From assembly GCF_001831495.1 (NCBI RefSeq), contig NZ_CP017689.1:1116001-1180000 (forward strand): a DNA stretch of 64,000 nucleotides, in the 5' to 3' direction. This document shows positions 25,288 to 34,518 of the stretch, in pieces. This DNA is from Thalassotalea crassostreae (lineage in GTDB: Bacteria > Pseudomonadota > Gammaproteobacteria > Enterobacterales > Alteromonadaceae). The first letter of the stretch is position 1; each line of letters starts with the position of its first letter. The notes beneath the pieces were generated by a model. The model ran no database searches. It was not told the DNA's origin and saw only the letters and a list, made by a program, of their open reading frames with translations. The position numbers and the translations under genes are program-made.

Positions 25288-27837
25288 GTGACATTTCATA
25301 GAAACCAATCTCGCACGCACTTTAAACACAGTGTACTTGCACAAACGATCGCAGCAGCGATAACTCTTTCGTCATATTCTGCAATTGCTGCAGAACAAGA
25401 AGTCTCCGATGAACAAGCCGATATAGATGACGTTATCGTCGTAACGGCGCAAAAACGCGAGCAGAATGTAATGAAAACGCCAGTAACTGTAGATACAGTT
25501 TCGGCCGAAACCATTAAAGAATCTGGCTCTATCTTATTAAGTGAGATAGATAAGTTTATTCCAGGCTTTGATTTTAGCGACGGTAATATGACTCAAGCCG
25601 GTGTTACTATTCGTGGTGTATCAAGTCCAGGTATTACCGTAGGTGGTGATCCTTCTTCAGCGACATTTTTTGATGGTGTTTATATGCCTCGTGCCGCTCA
25701 AAATGTATTATTTTCAGATATGCAACGTGTTGAAGTGCTAAAAGGTCCGCAAGGGACACTATTTGGTAAAAACGCGGCAATGGGTGTGGTATCTATGGTA
25801 CCGAACGCGCCAAACGAAGATTTTGAAGGATTTGTAAAAGGTACTGTGGGTACTGACAACCTTCAACGTATTGAAGGTATGATCAATTTTTCATTAACGG
25901 ATAACGTTTATTTACGCGCGAATTTATTAACTAATACACGCGATGGTTATATTGACAACATTACAAGAGCCGAATGGAACGAAGGTACTAAAGTTTGGGA
26001 TTTAGGTGCGCAAGATCATAACGCAGCTCGTATCGCAATTAAATGGGATATCAGTGATCGCACTAATCTTCAATTGTCATACGATGTTGATGATTTAGAA
26101 CAAGCACCACCTATGGCTGTTGGGTACAGTGAATGGGCATACAAAATGGGTCAAGACCCATTTGGTGATAAACAAGAAAATGATGTACGCCATGGTGTCG
26201 AAAGTCGTGACATGTACGCCGTGACATTGAAGTTGAACCATGAATTTAATGACCAATGGTCAATGATGTTTGTGTCATCTTTTCGTGATTGGGATACCAT
26301 CAACCGTGAAGATGAAGACGGTACTGCCGATCCAACACGTTATTTAGATACCTCGAATAATGAAGATTCAAATATTCATTACAATGAACTGCAAGTGAAC
26401 TACAACTCTGACAAAATTAATTTTGTTGGTGGTATTACTTATTCAAAAGAAGAAGTTTGGCAAGAAACTGAGATTAATTTTACCACGGACACTGTTGCGC
26501 GTTTAGTGACTGGTGATCTTAATTCCGGTATCAAAGCAATGGTAGGTGAAGAAACGTTTGAAGCGCTGGGGATGGAAATGGATCATATATGGAATGCCGA
26601 TGAGTGGCAACATACAATGACGATTCTAGGCTTTCCACCAGAAGTATTCGCTTGGGGAGATACCTCATATAAATTAGCTGCAAGTCCCTTAGTTTTTAAT
26701 GAACCTTTGGTTTTCGGTCCTAGCTATGCAGGTGAGTTCTGGTCTGAAAACTTTTACAACACTGGTGAATTTACTTCATATGGTGTTTATGCGGATTTAG
26801 ACTATCAAATTACTGATAAATGGAATGTATTCGGTGGTTTACGTTACTCGGAAGATGAAAAAGAGTTTTCTTGGGAAGTAACACAAACACCATTTGCAGA
26901 GCAAGTACAAGGCGTTTCAAATTTATTCTTCCCGCCACGTGAAAAATACACGACCTCAAAAACTTGGGACAAAGTAACTGGTCGTATTGGTACGGGTTAT
27001 ATTATCAATGATGATCATATGGTCTTCGCTTCATTTGCAACTGGCTATAAAGCCGGTGGTTTTGACTCATTAAATTCTCCGCATGATAATAATCCATTTA
27101 GCCCAACCGCAGGTGAGTTAATCATTGATCCTGCAACCGGTGAAGTGCGCGATGTATCGTTTGACCCGGAAGAGTCACAAAACTTAGAGTTAGGCTATAA
27201 GGGTATATTGTTTGATTCATTAAGAACAACAGTAGCTCTTTACCATACGATTTTGGATGATATGCAAACGTCTCGTGAGTCAATGCCACCAGGGCAAGTT
27301 GCACCACTGCCAACGGTTGTTAACCAAGACGTAACGATTGATGGTATTGAATTAAGTTTAATTTGGGAAGCGACAGATACAATCACTGCTGGAATCGTAA
27401 CCGATTATCGTGAAAGCGATACAGAAACAGCATCTTACTATAATTCTATTGGTGAACTAATCCCGGAAACTTCGACTACAGGTGAGTCGTTAACATCTTA
27501 TACAGTGACGTTCGATTGGTTACCTGATATTGGTCTAGGTAATACTAAATTGCATATGGACTATGTATTTGTTGAAAATGGTCGTAAGTTTGAGGTAGGA
27601 ACACCTGAATGGGAAAAGAACCTTCCTAACTACTTAGATGATCGTCAAGATTTAAACGCTCGTGCTTCTTGGGTAAATGAGAGTGATAATCTTGAGGTCG
27701 GCATTTGGGGTAAGAATCTTCTAGATAACCGCTATGTAGAAAGCGCAGGTGGTCGAACTGTTGAGTTCTTTGGTACAGCATTTGGTCGCGTTAATCGCGG
27801 TATAGAAGCGGGCGTTGATGTTAAGTACTCATTCTAA
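25288..27837 (+). CDS. TonB-dependent outer-membrane receptor
   Basis: 849 residues, GTG start with GGGGAAG 4 bases upstream. A signal peptide (ends SAIAAEQ) is followed by a TonB-box-like DDVIVVTAQKREQ, the plug domain (residues ~55-165, GVTIRGVSSPG, VEVLKGPQGTLFGKNA) and a 22-strand barrel ending in EAGVDVKYSF with a terminal phenylalanine. The plug style is that of the iron/organic-substrate receptors abundant in marine gammaproteobacteria. The ligand cannot be told. It precedes an AraC-type regulator and three cytochrome-linked genes, suggesting uptake of the compound that the downstream enzymes process. Confidence 0.93.
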   Translation: MTFHRNQSRTHFKHSVLAQTIAAAITLSSYSAIAAEQEVSDEQADIDDVIVVTAQKREQNVMKTPVTVDTVSAETIKESGSILLSEIDKFIPGFDFSDGNMTQAGVTIRGVSSPGITVGGDPSSATFFDGVYMPRAAQNVLFSDMQRVEVLKGPQGTLFGKNAAMGVVSMVPNAPNEDFEGFVKGTVGTDNLQRIEGMINFSLTDNVYLRANLLTNTRDGYIDNITRAEWNEGTKVWDLGAQDHNAARIAIKWDISDRTNLQLSYDVDDLEQAPPMAVGYSEWAYKMGQDPFGDKQENDVRHGVESRDMYAVTLKLNHEFNDQWSMMFVSSFRDWDTINREDEDGTADPTRYLDTSNNEDSNIHYNELQVNYNSDKINFVGGITYSKEEVWQETEINFTTDTVARLVTGDLNSGIKAMVGEETFEALGMEMDHIWNADEWQHTMTILGFPPEVFAWGDTSYKLAASPLVFNEPLVFGPSYAGEFWSENFYNTGEFTSYGVYADLDYQITDKWNVFGGLRYSEDEKEFSWEVTQTPFAEQVQGVSNLFFPPREKYTTSKTWDKVTGRIGTGYIINDDHMVFASFATGYKAGGFDSLNSPHDNNPFSPTAGELIIDPATGEVRDVSFDPEESQNLELGYKGILFDSLRTTVALYHTILDDMQTSRESMPPGQVAPLPTVVNQDVTIDGIELSLIWEATDTITAGIVTDYRESDTETASYYNSIGELIPETSTTGESLTSYTVTFDWLPDIGLGNTKLHMDYVFVENGRKFEVGTPEWEKNLPNYLDDRQDLNARASWVNESDNLEVGIWGKNLLDNRYVESAGGRTVEFFGTAFGRVNRGIEAGVDVKYSF

Positions 27838-27895
27838 TATGCCAAACCAAATCATCAGTAATGAACAGACATTATTACTGAATTGATTGATATTT

Positions 27896-27925
27896 AAACG
27901 CCGGTCACAGACTGGCGTTTTTCTT
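27896..27925 (+). terminator. Terminator after TonB receptor gene
   Basis: AAACGCC pairs with GGCGTTT around a loop of ~11 bases that can add further pairs; a T-rich run follows. It separates the receptor transcript from the regulator gene that begins 40 bases later. Confidence 0.8.
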
Positions 27926-27966
27926 TTAGTTTGTACAATTTCTAACGTTTTCAATGCTAGAAATAG

Positions 27967-29058
27967 ATGGAACCAAGTGCTAATCTGTTGATTAGTTCTT
28001 ATAACGCGACAAAGTCTTATTCAATGATAGAAATCAGCCAATTCTTTGCAATTTTCACTATATCTCAACTGCTTTTTGCCCTGTTATTGCTAGGCCGAAA
28101 TGCGCAACAAAGCACACAGGTCGGTTTGTACTGTTTATTGATGATAAGCGCAATTTTTTATTTGCTGCCAAATGTGATCATTGATGCCAAGGATATTGCT
28201 ATCCTTGGTTATATTATTTTCTTTGCCGAAAATCTACTGCCGGGGATCTTTTATCTCACCAGTTTAAGTGTGTTTAGTGATCATAATCGCATTAAACCTT
28301 GGCAATATTTACTGGCCGTGTCAGCAGCTTTACTGTTATTTGTTCTTCGTTTGCTAAACTTAGCTGATGTGCAAGCAAGTTTGGACGGCGGATGGTTATT
28401 TACAGTAATCACCAGTTGTGCGTTGATTCTAGATATCGCTTTAGTTATGTATGCCTTGTATTTTGCGACTAAATATTGGCGCGATGACTTAGTAAATAAA
28501 CGTCGAATTATACGCGGCGCTGTCATAAGTTTAACCGCGGTTTATATCATTTTAGTGATCTTTGTTGGGCAAATAATTAAAGTGCAATGGGGCTGGATAG
28601 AGAGTTTTGAATTGGGCCTGTTAGCTTTTCTGATCACCGGTTTAAATTTGTTTTTATTTAAAGCGGATATTCCGGCATTATTTGAACCGCCAGGAAACGA
28701 AAATACGCAGATTATTAGAGAATCGAAAAAGCAAATAGAATTACTTGAATCAAGTATGCTTGAAGATAAATATTATCGCCAAGAACGTTTAACCATTCAT
28801 GACTATTCACGACTGGTTAATATACAAGAATACAAATTAAGAGCGTTAATAAATGGCGAGCTAGGTTATCGAAATTTTAATGACTTTTTGAACCATTACC
28901 GGGTTCAAGAAGTGAGTAAAAAGTTAAAACATGATGACTATATCGGTACGCCAATTTTGTCTATTGCACTGGAAAGTGGTTTTCGCAGTCTCAGTTCGTT
29001 CAATAAAGCCTTTAAAGAGACATTTGCTATGACCCCCAGCGAATACCGTAAAAACTAA
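27967..29058 (+). CDS. Membrane-embedded AraC-family regulator
   Basis: 363 residues. Seven hydrophobic helices occupy residues ~20-225 (ISQFFAIFTISQLLFALLLLG at ~23, LLAFLITGLNLFLF at ~215). A soluble AraC DNA-binding domain follows at ~265-363 (YSRLVNIQEYKLRALINGELG, SIALESGFRSLSSFNKAFKETF, MTPSEYRKN). The layout means signal detection in the membrane with direct DNA binding. The start is uncertain: ATG at 27967 has no clear ribosome site, and MIEISQ at 28024 is an alternative. It probably controls the adjacent receptor and/or the cytochrome operon. Confidence 0.88.
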   Translation: MEPSANLLISSYNATKSYSMIEISQFFAIFTISQLLFALLLLGRNAQQSTQVGLYCLLMISAIFYLLPNVIIDAKDIAILGYIIFFAENLLPGIFYLTSLSVFSDHNRIKPWQYLLAVSAALLLFVLRLLNLADVQASLDGGWLFTVITSCALILDIALVMYALYFATKYWRDDLVNKRRIIRGAVISLTAVYIILVIFVGQIIKVQWGWIESFELGLLAFLITGLNLFLFKADIPALFEPPGNENTQIIRESKKQIELLESSMLEDKYYRQERLTIHDYSRLVNIQEYKLRALINGELGYRNFNDFLNHYRVQEVSKKLKHDDYIGTPILSIALESGFRSLSSFNKAFKETFAMTPSEYRKN

Positions 29059-29331
29059 GGCATTACTTTGGTTTAGGTGGGACTTTTTAGGAATGAGTCA
29101 GCTTTTTTTAATGTTCCGTCAGATGTTTTTAGAATTACGTAAGCCTTTTTTAAAATAAATCGGTAATCTAACTGTTAGAAATCGATTTTAGTAGAACGCT
29201 TGATTTTGTTTAGATGGTATTTAGTGAATACACTTACTGATTAGCTGATGAAACCAGCAATTAAAACCAGCGACTAAATCAAAAACTATAATCATAAATT
29301 ATATAAAACCAGTCATTGAGGATTAAAAATT

Positions 29332-29967
29332 ATGTCTACTATTTGCAAGCGTGTTTTTGTATTTATTACCTTAACCTTGATGTCTGTTTTTTCAGTAAGC
29401 GCCAAAGCAGCAGATACCGAAGAAGGTAAAAAATTATACCAATCTTGTGTTGCTTGTCATGGCGATCAAGGACAAGGTGTTGACGACTTAAATGGTGCTG
29501 CATTAGCCGGTCAATATGAGTGGTATTTAAAGCGCCAACTTACATTTTATAAGACAGGCGTTCGTGGCAGTAAACCAGATGATGTAATTGGCCAACAAAT
29601 GTCGGCAATGTCGACGATATTAAGTGAAGCGGATATTGAAAACGTTAGCGCTTATTTAGCCAGTTTGCCTGTTGTCACTAAGGTAGAGGCCGTTGCTGGC
29701 GACGCAGCCAAAGGTGATAATAAATATAACGCTCAATGCGGGGCATGTCACGGCCCAGATGCAAAAGGTAATGTTAGCTTAAATGCACCAAATCTAAGTA
29801 TGTTATCGGCGAAATATTTAACTCAACAAATGAAAAGCTTTCAAAAAGATTTACGCGGCTTTCATCAGGATGACAAATACGGTCGTCAAATGAAAATGAT
29901 GGCCAATACTGTGACTAACGATAAAGATTTAAACGACATCGTTGCTTACATTAAGTCTTTAAAATAA
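29332..29967 (+). CDS. Periplasmic cytochrome c4-like di-haem protein
   Basis: 211 residues. A signal peptide (to SAKAA) precedes two similar class I cytochrome domains: CVACHG near residue 41 and CGACHG near residue 139, each followed by the heme methionine region (QMSAMS, MKMMAN). This is the cytochrome c4 arrangement, an electron carrier of the periplasm. GAGG lies ~12 bases before the ATG. It is the first gene of the three-gene cytochrome operon, 46 bases before the peroxidase-like gene. Confidence 0.93.
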   Translation: MSTICKRVFVFITLTLMSVFSVSAKAADTEEGKKLYQSCVACHGDQGQGVDDLNGAALAGQYEWYLKRQLTFYKTGVRGSKPDDVIGQQMSAMSTILSEADIENVSAYLASLPVVTKVEAVAGDAAKGDNKYNAQCGACHGPDAKGNVSLNAPNLSMLSAKYLTQQMKSFQKDLRGFHQDDKYGRQMKMMANTVTNDKDLNDIVAYIKSLK

Positions 29968-30013
29968 TCGTTAAATTAGCCATTGAATAGTCGATTAATA
30001 TGAGTTGCTTAGT

Positions 30014-31261
30014 ATGAAGTCTTTTATATTCTATTTGTCAGTATTGTTAATGTCATTAGCGAGTGTTAATAGCTATGCAAACGATGGTGAATTTGAACTA
30101 AGCAGTAATTGCCCACCAAGCTTTGAGCTAACCGAGCAGGGCGTATGTAAACTGCTAAACATGTATCAATTCTACGATTCGGTACAAGGACGTGGTTTAG
30201 GCGGCACACAAACATCTTTACCAGATCACCGTGACGGTTTTACGCCGGAGCAGATAGATCTAGGCCGATTCTTATTTTTTGATCCAGCGTTATCGAAAGA
30301 TGGCAGCATTAGTTGTGCTAGTTGTCACCAACCTGACAAAGGCTTTAGTGATGACTTAGATCGTAGTGTCGGTATTACCGGTGAAAAAGTTGCTCGCAGT
30401 GCACCAACACTATGGAATGTCGCCTTTCTTGATAAATTTTTCTGGGATGGTCGTTCTGATACGCTAGAAGCACAAGCAATTGGACCTTTGTTTGACCCTA
30501 AAGAAATGGGCAATACTCCAGAGCATTTAATAACGTCGTTATCGTCAATTGATACATACCAACAAATGTTTGCCACTGCATTTGAAGATAAACAGATCAG
30601 TGTTGAAAATATAAGTGCTGCTCTTGCTGCATTTCAATCAACATTGATTTCGCTTAATTCGCGCTACGATAGATATGCGCATGGCTATCATCAAGCGTTG
30701 ACGGAAAATGAAATTAAAGGTCTGAATATATTCCGTTCGTTTGTAGCACGCTGCGCCGAATGTCATCAACCGCCATTGTTTACCAATAACCAAATCGCCG
30801 TGATTGGTACTGAAGATCCAGAAGGTATGCCTTTTGATGTCGGTGCTGAAAAAACCTTTAATAACAAATCTAACCGTGGTGGCTTTAAGGTACCTACGCT
30901 TAGAAATATCGCGAAAACTGCGCCTTATATGCATTCAGGCGGTTATAAAACATTAAGAGAAGCGACAGAGTTTTATAACAAGGGGCGTGGCCACGGTATT
31001 CCGGAAGGAGAAGAGTTAATTATTCATTGGCATATTTGGGAACCGAATTTGCAAGATGAAGAAATAGACCTTATTGTTGAGTTTCTACATACACTTAATG
31101 ATGAGTCATTAATGCCTGCGACACCTGATAGAGTACCGTCAGGTCTACCGGTTATTGATGCCAAAATTGCACAGCTAAAACAACAGCAAAAACAACCAAT
31201 ACAACAACAAAAAAATAAACCAGAAAACCATAAACAACAGCAAGTAATGGGTGGAGAATAA
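30014..31261 (+). CDS. MauG/CcpA-family di-haem cytochrome c peroxidase
   Basis: 415 residues with a signal peptide (to SYA). The N-terminal haem motif CASCHQ lies in LFFDPALSKDGSISCASCHQ, the second motif is CAECHQ. RSAPTLWNVAF, FWDGRSDTLEAQAIGP, RGGFKVPTLRNIAKTAPYMHSG are hallmark segments. Family members reduce H2O2 or perform oxidations using a high-valent bis-haem state. The final ~30 residues are glutamine-rich. The frame opens with TTG at 30005, but the ATG at 30014 begins the signal peptide. It lies one base before the start of the beta-helix gene. Confidence 0.92.
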   Translation: MKSFIFYLSVLLMSLASVNSYANDGEFELSSNCPPSFELTEQGVCKLLNMYQFYDSVQGRGLGGTQTSLPDHRDGFTPEQIDLGRFLFFDPALSKDGSISCASCHQPDKGFSDDLDRSVGITGEKVARSAPTLWNVAFLDKFFWDGRSDTLEAQAIGPLFDPKEMGNTPEHLITSLSSIDTYQQMFATAFEDKQISVENISAALAAFQSTLISLNSRYDRYAHGYHQALTENEIKGLNIFRSFVARCAECHQPPLFTNNQIAVIGTEDPEGMPFDVGAEKTFNNKSNRGGFKVPTLRNIAKTAPYMHSGGYKTLREATEFYNKGRGHGIPEGEELIIHWHIWEPNLQDEEIDLIVEFLHTLNDESLMPATPDRVPSGLPVIDAKIAQLKQQQKQPIQQQKNKPENHKQQQVMGGE

Positions 31262-31262
31262 A

Positions 31263-32765
31263 ATGAGTAAAGGCAAAATATTGTCATTAGTACTAGTTGC
31301 TGGCGCATTTGCAGTCGGTAATTATTATGGAGGGATCAATTCTGATCCTGTGATCACTGCTTCTGGTGGCGCAAGCTTCCAAGGTGGTTACGATAAATCA
31401 CAAGACTCATCAGTTGATGCACAAGTGATAACACCGATTGCTGGTGAAACACGAATCGTTAATGAAGGCGAATCAATTATGGCAGCAGTTAAAGCTGCAA
31501 ATCCGGGTGATACCATACAAGTAATGCCAGGTAGCTATCATGAGACGGTTTACATTGATAAAGAAAACATAACGATTCGCGGTGTCATTAAAGCCGGCGA
31601 ACGTGCCACGCTTGATGGTAAGGGCGTATTAAATGACGCAATTTTATATTCTGGCAACAACTTTGTTGTAGAGAATATGAAAATCACTGGTTATAAAGGT
31701 AATGGTATTATGGGCCAGGCCGGTAACAACTTTATCATTCGCAATAACCTTATTGTTGATACCGGTGTTTATGGTATTTTCCCACAACTTGGCAAAAACG
31801 GTATCGTTAATCATAACATTATTTCAGGCATTGAAGATGCTGCGATTTATGTTGGTATGAGTGATAATATTCAAGTTGCTCACAACGAAGTGTTTGATTC
31901 GGTTGCAGGTATTGAAATAGAAAACTCTCGTCATGCAATTGTTGAAAACAACTACGTACATGATAATACCGGTGGTATTTTAGCCTTTATTACTCCAGGT
32001 CTACCAATTAAAACGACTTATGATGTCATTATCCGTAATAACTTTGTTGTTAATAATAACCATAAAAACTTTGCTATCCCAGGCTCTACGGTTTCAATGA
32101 TCCCAGCGGGTTCAGGTATCATTATTTGGGCGGCAGATGACGTTATTGTTGAAGGTAACATCATCACCAACAACAAAACTGGTGGTATCATTATTGCCGA
32201 CCATAATTCATTTGGTACAGGTTCAAACGACCCTGATTCAGAGCCAAACCCAGATCGTACTATGATCCTGGATAACTTTATGGTTAATAACGGTTATGAT
32301 TCTATCGATGAAGTTAAAGCATTATTGTTAGCTGAATTTAAAGGCACTGATAAAGCCGATATCATTCGAGTAGGCCCTGGTGTAGATAGCTGTATTATCA
32401 ATCGCCATCGTTATACTACAGCCGGTGTAAGTGATTGGAAAGAATGTGACTTTACCAATACCAATAATATTAAAACTTACTTATTAGACAAGCCAGTACC
32501 ACCACGTGTAATTGATCCTACAGAACGTGGTAAAATCGCTTATCTTGGTATTTGTGCAGGTTGTCATACATACACAGACCGTATGATTGGTCCTCCTGTA
32601 AATATTATTCAGGCACTATATATGGATAATCCACAAGGCATCGCTGATTTCATTGCTAAGCCAACGAAAAAACGTGAAGATTACCCTGAAATGCCACCAC
32701 AAGATTACTTAGATGTGGAAACTCGTCTTGCGGTAGCGGAATATATGCTGAAAGTGAAAAACTAA
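31263..32765 (+). CDS. Right-handed beta-helix protein fused to a cytochrome c domain
   Basis: 500 residues. An N-terminal signal or anchor (ILSLVLVAGAFAVGNYYGG) is followed by ~320 residues of parallel beta-helix: DTIQVMPGSYHETVYIDKEN, then rungs such as NNFVVENMKITGYKGNGI and ADDVIVEGNIITNNKTGGII, as in NosD/pectate-lyase folds. Residues ~420-500 form a class I cytochrome with CAGCH and an axial methionine in YPEMPPQ. I know of no named protein with this combination. GGAG lies 6 bases before the ATG; a GTG frame from 31251 is less likely. It closes the cytochrome operon. Confidence 0.88.
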   Translation: MSKGKILSLVLVAGAFAVGNYYGGINSDPVITASGGASFQGGYDKSQDSSVDAQVITPIAGETRIVNEGESIMAAVKAANPGDTIQVMPGSYHETVYIDKENITIRGVIKAGERATLDGKGVLNDAILYSGNNFVVENMKITGYKGNGIMGQAGNNFIIRNNLIVDTGVYGIFPQLGKNGIVNHNIISGIEDAAIYVGMSDNIQVAHNEVFDSVAGIEIENSRHAIVENNYVHDNTGGILAFITPGLPIKTTYDVIIRNNFVVNNNHKNFAIPGSTVSMIPAGSGIIIWAADDVIVEGNIITNNKTGGIIIADHNSFGTGSNDPDSEPNPDRTMILDNFMVNNGYDSIDEVKALLLAEFKGTDKADIIRVGPGVDSCIINRHRYTTAGVSDWKECDFTNTNNIKTYLLDKPVPPRVIDPTERGKIAYLGICAGCHTYTDRMIGPPVNIIQALYMDNPQGIADFIAKPTKKREDYPEMPPQDYLDVETRLAVAEYMLKVKN

Positions 32766-32848
32766 GATTCTAACACTAGAGAAAACAAGCAGAATGCGAA
32801 TATATTTTAGATCAGTTTAAATTATTCACTTTGCTGATAATCTGTACT

Positions 32849-32877
32849 AAAAAGCTGTCTTCGGACAGCTTTTTTTA
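32849..32877 (+). terminator. Terminator of the cytochrome operon
   Basis: AAAAGCTGTC / GACAGCTTTT closed by a stable TTCG tetraloop, followed by T residues. It ends the three-gene transcript starting at 29332. Confidence 0.93.
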
Positions 32878-32916
32878 TTAGTTCATAAAATGCTTAAACA
32901 AGTGAATAAGAGAGTT

Positions 32917-33465
32917 TTATGTTAGTTTTAAACTAGGATTAAGAGCGGCATAAATATAACTATCATACCAAGTGTCATAAATGCGATAATTTGAGCGTTG
33001 TAGTGCCTCTCGTTGCAATCCTATCTTTTCCATTATTTTCCAACTCGCAATGTTATCGACATTACAAATTGCTTCAATACGACGTACATTGAGATGATTA
33101 AAGATATAATCCTTTACCGCTAATGCGCCTTCACTGGCAAAGCCTTTGCGTTGATGGTTTGTTAAAATGATATAACCCATTTCTGCATTGCCATGATATT
33201 TACTGACGATACGCAATGAAAAAGCGCCAATTGGCTGATCTGTTGCTTTCTCAACAGCAACAAACATTGTCCATTGATTATCTTCGGCCTGCCAAGGTTC
33301 TAGCAACTCGTTATACATTGCTTTTATCGCTTCTAAATCGAGTATTTCTTTGACATGTCGCTGTAATTCTTTATTGCTTTGAATTTCAAGTACAACCGGC
33401 CAGTCCTCACTCGATACTGGCCTTAAGATTAAACTAGATGTTTCTAAAGTTGGTAACTCAATCAT
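32917..33465 (-). CDS. GNAT-family N-acetyltransferase (RimJ/RimL type)
   Basis: 182 residues. LILRPVSSEDWPVVLEIQ at the N-terminus, the acetyl-CoA site NHQRKGFASEGALAVKDYIF, and NIASWKIMEKIGLQREA near the C-terminus define the RimJ/RimL-like subgroup (Acetyltransf_3). Substrate not predictable; relatives acetylate ribosomal proteins, amino acids or drugs. Single gene, opposite to its neighbours. Confidence 0.9.
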   Translation of the reverse strand: MIELPTLETSSLILRPVSSEDWPVVLEIQSNKELQRHVKEILDLEAIKAMYNELLEPWQAEDNQWTMFVAVEKATDQPIGAFSLRIVSKYHGNAEMGYIILTNHQRKGFASEGALAVKDYIFNHLNVRRIEAICNVDNIASWKIMEKIGLQREALQRSNYRIYDTWYDSYIYAALNPSLKLT

Positions 33466-33559
33466 GCTTATTCATCGTTATTTTTAATAAGTTAATTGTT
33501 GCACCCTGTGTATGATCAGCGGTCATCGATTAGCAACCATTCTGTTTCCAAAGTATTTA

Positions 33560-33631
33560 TACCAATACTTATATCAGTACCTAAACAAGTACCTAAACAA
33601 ATACCTACACAATTACTTACATAAATACTTT
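33560..33631. repeat. Six degenerate 12-bp tandem repeats
   Basis: Six successive 12-base units of the type AACAAGTACCTA, degrading at both ends (TACCAATACTTA first, CATAAATACTTT last). It lies between the divergent GNAT and SDR genes, ending ~80 bases before the SDR start. Copies are adjacent, without spacers. Function unknown; it may change the spacing of regulatory sites. Confidence 0.75.
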
Positions 33632-33713
33632 AGTTGGGTATTTGCTATCGAGGCGATAAACACATAAATTTATAGTCACTTTACAATCTATTAAATTCAA
33701 TCGTGGAATCAAC

Positions 33714-34388
33714 ATGTCTGAACAAGCAAGAACAATCGTAATTACTGGAGCTAATCGAGGTATTGGTTTGGCTATGGCGACACAATTTGTTGCCAATGGC
33801 GATAATGTTGTCGCGCTCTGTAGAGAAAGCTCTGAGGCGTTAGCAGCACTAAATATAGAAGTGATCACCAATGTCGAATTAACCAATCAACAATCTCTGG
33901 ATATGGTCAGTGAAAAATTAAAAGGGCGATGTATTGATCTTTTAATTAATAACGCCGGTATATTAAAGAATGAAACCTTAAGCGATTTAAATAGTCAGAC
34001 TATCACTGAGCAATTTTTAGTAAATGCATTAGCACCACTAAAGTTAACTCAAGCTTTATTAAATAACTTGTTTGATGGCAGTAAAGTAGCGTTTATAACC
34101 TCTCGTATGGGCTCTATCAGCGATAATGGCTCTGGTGGAAGGTATGGATATAGAATGTCAAAAGCGGCACTAAATATTGCGGCAGTTTCGCTAGCGAAAG
34201 ATTTAGCTCCGAATAACATCGCTATCGGTATTTTTCACCCAGGTTATGTGCAAACTGATATGACTGGGCAAAGAGGTGAAATCACAACAAAACAATCAGC
34301 AACTGGGTTAATTAAATTGATGGATAAGCTTTCACTTGAAAATAGTGGTGAGTTCTTCCATTCAAATGGACAAGCATTACCTTGGTAA
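33714..34388 (+). CDS. Short-chain dehydrogenase/reductase
   Basis: 224 residues. Rossmann nucleotide motif TGANRGIGLAMA (residues ~13-24), NNAG at ~80, and the catalytic Ser-Tyr-Lys in FITSRMGS and YGYRMSK. Proximity to the C-factor/carbonyl reductase-like SDRs is suggested by the short length and the NANRGIG form. Substrate unknown. Monocistronic. Confidence 0.92.
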   Translation: MSEQARTIVITGANRGIGLAMATQFVANGDNVVALCRESSEALAALNIEVITNVELTNQQSLDMVSEKLKGRCIDLLINNAGILKNETLSDLNSQTITEQFLVNALAPLKLTQALLNNLFDGSKVAFITSRMGSISDNGSGGRYGYRMSKAALNIAAVSLAKDLAPNNIAIGIFHPGYVQTDMTGQRGEITTKQSATGLIKLMDKLSLENSGEFFHSNGQALPW

Positions 34389-34518
34389 ACTCATGGAATA
34401 TTAAGCTATGTGTTCACTATTTACCAAACTCGTGGCTTTTAAAAAATGCTCACAAATAAAAATAAAACCCTAACGATACATTTAAATACCAATTTGATTG
34501 GTTAACAGGATAGAAATT

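Noticed and set aside
30638..30934. A 98-codon antisense frame within the di-haem peroxidase gene.
   Set aside because: Shadow of a strongly conserved coding region on the plus strand.
33560..33631. Short repeats considered as CRISPR or iterons of an origin.
   Set aside because: Twelve-base units without spacers, no replication initiator or DnaA-box cluster nearby.
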